Assembly: GCA_016926925.1 (NCBI GenBank)
Contig: JAFGNQ010000424.1
Span: 1-9,237 of the forward strand
DNA: 9,237 nt
Origin: Candidatus Aminicenantota bacterium
GTDB taxonomy: Bacteria; Acidobacteriota; Aminicenantia; Aminicenantales; Aminicenantaceae
Reading direction: 5' to 3'
Each line of letters opens with the position of its first letter. Positions within the stretch are counted from its first letter, which is position 1. The position numbers and the translations under genes were made by a program. The notes beneath the pieces are model-generated. The model did no database searches. It was not told where the DNA came from and saw only the letters and a list, made by a program, of their open reading frames with translations. Positions 6,606 to 9,237 of the stretch are shown one piece after another.

Positions 6606-7517
6606 ATGAAGAAAAAAATTATTATTTCTGCAGTCATAATTCTTATTCCGCTTTTGTATTCCCTGGCAACCATTCAGGGAACTGTGCGCGGCGTTGTCAC
6701 GGACAAGCAGGGGAATCCCATAGAAGGCGTTATCATTACCATAAGCCAAGTGCAGTATTCTTCGGTAAAATTCACAGTCAAAACGAATAAGAAGGGAGAA
6801 TATTTCCAGATAGGACTGGCCCCCGACTATTATCAAATCAAGGCTGAAAAAGACGGTTACTTGCCTAACTCTGTCGAGAAACGTGTAGCCATGCAGGTTG
6901 TAACAAGGGTGGATATCGAGCTGGAAGAAGGCCAGTATTATGTCGGCGGGAAATCTCCCGGTGAGGAAGATTACCAGCAAGCACTTCAACTCTACGGAGA
7001 GGGGCGATATGAAGAGTCGGTGCAGGCGCTTCTCCAGGCTATTGAAAAAGAACCTTTCGAACCCATCTACAGAAACAATCTTGGTGTGGTCTATACAAAA
7101 ATTGAAAAGTATGACGAGGCCATCGAAGCCTACACGAAAATGCTCGAAATCCAGCCTGAGAGCTATACTGCCAACAAGATGCTTGGAGAGCTGTACGGAA
7201 TAAAGCAGGATTACGAAAAGGCTCTGCCTTATTATAAAAAAGCAGTGGAATTGAGCCCGGATGATCCGGATGCCTTCTTCAATTTGGGAGCATGTTCCAT
7301 GAACCTCCAGGATTATACCGGTGCAGGAGACGCATTTGCGAAAGCCATCGAGATAAAGAGTGATTATGCGGCCGCGTATTACCAGCTCGGCATGGTTCAT
7401 GTCAATCAAAACCACACGGATGAAGCCGTAAGAAACCTGGAGAAATTTTTGGAGCTGGCGCCTGACGATCCCAATGCCGGAGTGGCAAGGCAATTGGTGG
7501 ATTATTTAAAAAAATAA
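6606..7517 (+). CDS. Exported TPR protein with N-terminal carboxypeptidase-regulatory-like domain
   Basis: This 303-residue protein starts with a short basic stretch and a hydrophobic segment (5-21) that is either a cleaved signal peptide (SLA before TIQ) or a membrane anchor. There is no lipobox cysteine. Residues about 25-107 form a carboxypeptidase-regulatory-like beta-sandwich (GTVRGVVTDKQGNPIEGV, KGEYFQIGLAPDYYQIKAEKDGY), the same domain type as in the receptor. Five 34-residue TPR units follow at about 120-153, 154-187, 188-221, 222-255 and 256-289, recognisable by repeated A-Y-G/A...A...P spacing such as NNLGVVYTKIEKYDEAIEAY. TPR arrays bind other proteins, so a scaffold role in the periplasm or at the cell surface is likely. 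It is probably co-transcribed with the GWxTD gene 39 bp downstream. The specific partner and process are unknown. Confidence 0.88.
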   Translation: MKKKIIISAVIILIPLLYSLATIQGTVRGVVTDKQGNPIEGVIITISQVQYSSVKFTVKTNKKGEYFQIGLAPDYYQIKAEKDGYLPNSVEKRVAMQVVTRVDIELEEGQYYVGGKSPGEEDYQQALQLYGEGRYEESVQALLQAIEKEPFEPIYRNNLGVVYTKIEKYDEAIEAYTKMLEIQPESYTANKMLGELYGIKQDYEKALPYYKKAVELSPDDPDAFFNLGACSMNLQDYTGAGDAFAKAIEIKSDYAAAYYQLGMVHVNQNHTDEAVRNLEKFLELAPDDPNAGVARQLVDYLKK

Positions 7518-7548
7518 AAGCCGGACTGCAAAAATAAGCTTACGGAAC

Positions 7549-7552
7549 GAGG
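7549..7552 (+). promoter_or_regulatory. Shine-Dalgarno of the GWxTD gene; choice between two adjacent ATGs
   Basis: GAGG precedes tandem ATG codons at 7557 and 7560. The spacing is 4 nt to the first and 7 nt to the second, so the second is the slightly better start. The products differ by a single Met. Confidence 0.55.
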
Positions 7553-7556
7553 TTTT

Positions 7557-9237
7557 ATGATGAAAAGCTCAAAAAATATCTCATCGTTGTGGAGCCTTTT
7601 TGCCCTCGTATCAAGCATGCTCATCATTCCTTTTGCTTTTGGCGCTGTTGTTCAAAAAGAGGAGATGTCGCCGGAACACAAGAAGTGGGTCGACGAAGAG
7701 GTTATCTATATCATATCGCAGGACGAAAAAGAAGTATTCAAGAGTTTCACAACGAGCAAGCAGAGGGATGATTTTATCGAAAGTTTCTGGAAGAGGAGAG
7801 ATCCCTCTCCAAACACTCCCTTCAACGAGTTTAAAGAGGAGCATTATCGCCGGATCGAATACGCAAACCGGAGATATTTTGAGGGGACAGCCGGGTGGAG
7901 GTCGGACCGGGGCCGGGTCTACATCATGTTCGGACCCCCCGATTTTTTCGAGACGAACCCGGGCGGCGCCAGAGGATTTCTTTTCGATGTATCCGGTCCG
8001 ACTGCCGAATTTCCCTCCGAAGTATGGACATACAGGCATATTCCCGGGCTTAAAACACGGGTGAGTCGGGTCGATTTCACTTTTGTCAACTATTACAATT
8101 CCGGGAAGTATCAGTTCGTAACCAATAACAGCTTGGCAAATGCGCTGCGGAATACGTCCATACAAGGAAGCAGAGATGTCGGTTATGAGGATCCCAATAC
8201 CCTTGTTCCCGGATCTACGGGAAAAGACCTGCCCATTAACTCCTTGGAACAACTTCAAATCATGACAGAGCTGACCAAATCCAGAGGCGAGGTCTTCGAG
8301 GAGATGGAGCGAAGTGCGCGTCTGCGGAAGCTGAAAGGCATCGTGGATACGCGGGAATCCCTTTATGAAATGCCTTTTGTAATGAATGAGACCTTCCTTT
8401 ATGGCGATAATAAAAAGATGACGCTTCCCATCAGCGTCGAGATTGCCGGGAAAGATGTCGCTTTCGCTAAAGAAGAGGACCGGTACAACGGGGCCGTCAA
8501 CTTTCATGTCGAAGTCAGGGATGGAGAAAACACGGTTTATCAATCGAGCGAGCGTCTCGTCATGAGCCTCTTGGAACAGACTTTCCAAAACAGGTTTTCC
8601 GATTTTTATCAATACAAACACCGTTTGTCGCTGGCACCCGGAAAGTATTCGCTCCATATCGTCGTCTGGGATGAATACGACAACAAGGTCGGCCATTTGG
8701 ACAAGGCGATTACCGTACCCGAGATATCGGACAATGTCTTCAGCCTCAGCGACATTATCCTGGCCAGAGGAATTCGGGTGGTGGAAGAAGAAAAACCGGT
8801 GACCGTGAATTCGAAAGACATTCAAGCCCTCGAAAAATTGTCCAAATCAGGATTGAAAGTGCCGGAGACGGTGGCCATCGAACAGAAAAAAGAGGAGCCG
8901 TTTACCTTCGGAAATTTAGAGATAAACCCGAATACGCGCGCCGAGTATTCAACGGACCAAGAGCTTGTTTTCTTCTATCAGATATACGCTCCGACTTTCA
9001 GTGTCGCAGAAAACATGGCAAAACTTCAGATCGTCCATCAAATCGAGAAAAACGGAATTGTTTTGGAGACGATCGACGAGCCTCAGGAAGCTCATTTGCC
9101 GGGAAGTCAAAAGTCGGCTTTTTTGAACAGCGGAGCTCGTTATGATTTGAAGGATTTTGTCCCCGGAACCTACACGGTCGTCGCCCGCGTAACGGATATT
9201 GTGTCGGGGAAGACCATCGAGAAAAGAGCTGATTTTA
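7557..9237 (+). CDS. GWxTD-domain protein, exported (3' end outside the window)
   Basis: The frame is open from ATG 7557 to the right edge, giving 560 residues without a stop. Residues 1-29 form a signal peptide (hydrophobic core LFALVSSMLIIPFAFG). The N-terminal domain carries the family hallmarks: DDFIESFWKRRDPSPNTPFNEF (split as DDFIESFW, 71-78, and RDPSPNTPFNEF, 81-92), EEHYRRIEYAN (94-104), then GWRSDRGRVYIMFGPPD (113-129), where the family's GWxTD reads GWRSD, a Thr-to-Ser change. Beyond about residue 270 the protein is beta-rich and looks like repeated Ig- or sandwich-like modules (LAPGKYSLHIVVWDEYDNKVG and FVPGTYTVVARVTDIVSGK are related segments). GWxTD proteins are large exported proteins of unknown function in Acidobacteriota, Bacteroidota and related phyla. 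Pairing with a TPR gene in one unit suggests a shared complex. Confidence 0.85.
   Translation, partial: MMKSSKNISSLWSLFALVSSMLIIPFAFGAVVQKEEMSPEHKKWVDEEVIYIISQDEKEVFKSFTTSKQRDDFIESFWKRRDPSPNTPFNEFKEEHYRRIEYANRRYFEGTAGWRSDRGRVYIMFGPPDFFETNPGGARGFLFDVSGPTAEFPSEVWTYRHIPGLKTRVSRVDFTFVNYYNSGKYQFVTNNSLANALRNTSIQGSRDVGYEDPNTLVPGSTGKDLPINSLEQLQIMTELTKSRGEVFEEMERSARLRKLKGIVDTRESLYEMPFVMNETFLYGDNKKMTLPISVEIAGKDVAFAKEEDRYNGAVNFHVEVRDGENTVYQSSERLVMSLLEQTFQNRFSDFYQYKHRLSLAPGKYSLHIVVWDEYDNKVGHLDKAITVPEISDNVFSLSDIILARGIRVVEEEKPVTVNSKDIQALEKLSKSGLKVPETVAIEQKKEEPFTFGNLEINPNTRAEYSTDQELVFFYQIYAPTFSVAENMAKLQIVHQIEKNGIVLETIDEPQEAHLPGSQKSAFLNSGARYDLKDFVPGTYTVVARVTDIVSGKTIEKRADF

Noticed and set aside
7600..8064. 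154-codon + strand open frame inside the GWxTD gene in another frame
   Set aside because: The product is Ser/Arg-rich without domain features, and the alternative frame from 7557 carries the conserved family motifs.
7611..8825. 404-codon minus-strand open frame opposite the GWxTD gene
   Set aside because: The + strand frame shows signal peptide and GWxTD hallmarks across the same stretch. The antisense product has no recognisable motif.
1..9237. CRISPR arrays, mobile elements, tRNA or rRNA genes
   Set aside because: No regularly spaced direct repeats, transposase-like frames, terminal inverted repeats or tRNA-type cloverleaf segments were seen by eye on either strand.

Overview
The window reads as a piece of a Gram-negative (diderm) chromosome, about half GC, with every supported gene on the + strand. 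A giant Oar-type TonB-dependent receptor carrying an N-terminal carboxypeptidase-regulatory-like domain, a GWxTD-domain protein and a tandem of secreted amidohydrolases together suggest the Acidobacteriota/Aminicenantes side of the tree. That is an inference from gene content. No rRNA, tRNA, CRISPR array or insertion sequence is visible.

Layout. Positions 1-126 hold the tail of an upstream transcription unit, with a possible last 15 codons and a strong UUCG-capped intrinsic terminator. Positions 127-393 are a leader or promoter region without a convincing gene. A TonB-dependent receptor (394-3648, GTG start) follows and is closed by a perfect 14-bp terminator hairpin. After an AT-rich promoter-like stretch come two translationally coupled secreted amidohydrolase-fold proteins (3796-5064 and 5057-6382, 8-bp overlap). 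The gap 6383-6605 contains a short hairpin, a plausible terminator, a 10-bp inverted repeat and the best sigma70-like promoter of the window. It leads into a two-gene unit: a carboxypeptidase-regulatory-like plus TPR protein (6606-7517) and a GWxTD-domain protein (from 7557, running off the right edge).

How the genes may work together. The receptor would import an unknown ligand across the outer membrane. The first amidohydrolase keeps the full metal-binding set and is probably an exported hydrolase, perhaps of a dipeptide or cyclic amide. The second keeps the fold but has lost these residues, so it looks like a pseudoenzyme partner. The TPR and GWxTD pair are exported proteins of unknown role under a separate promoter. 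The points most worth a second look are the active/inactive amidohydrolase pair, and the inverted repeat that frames the 6552-6581 promoter while competing with a terminator hairpin.
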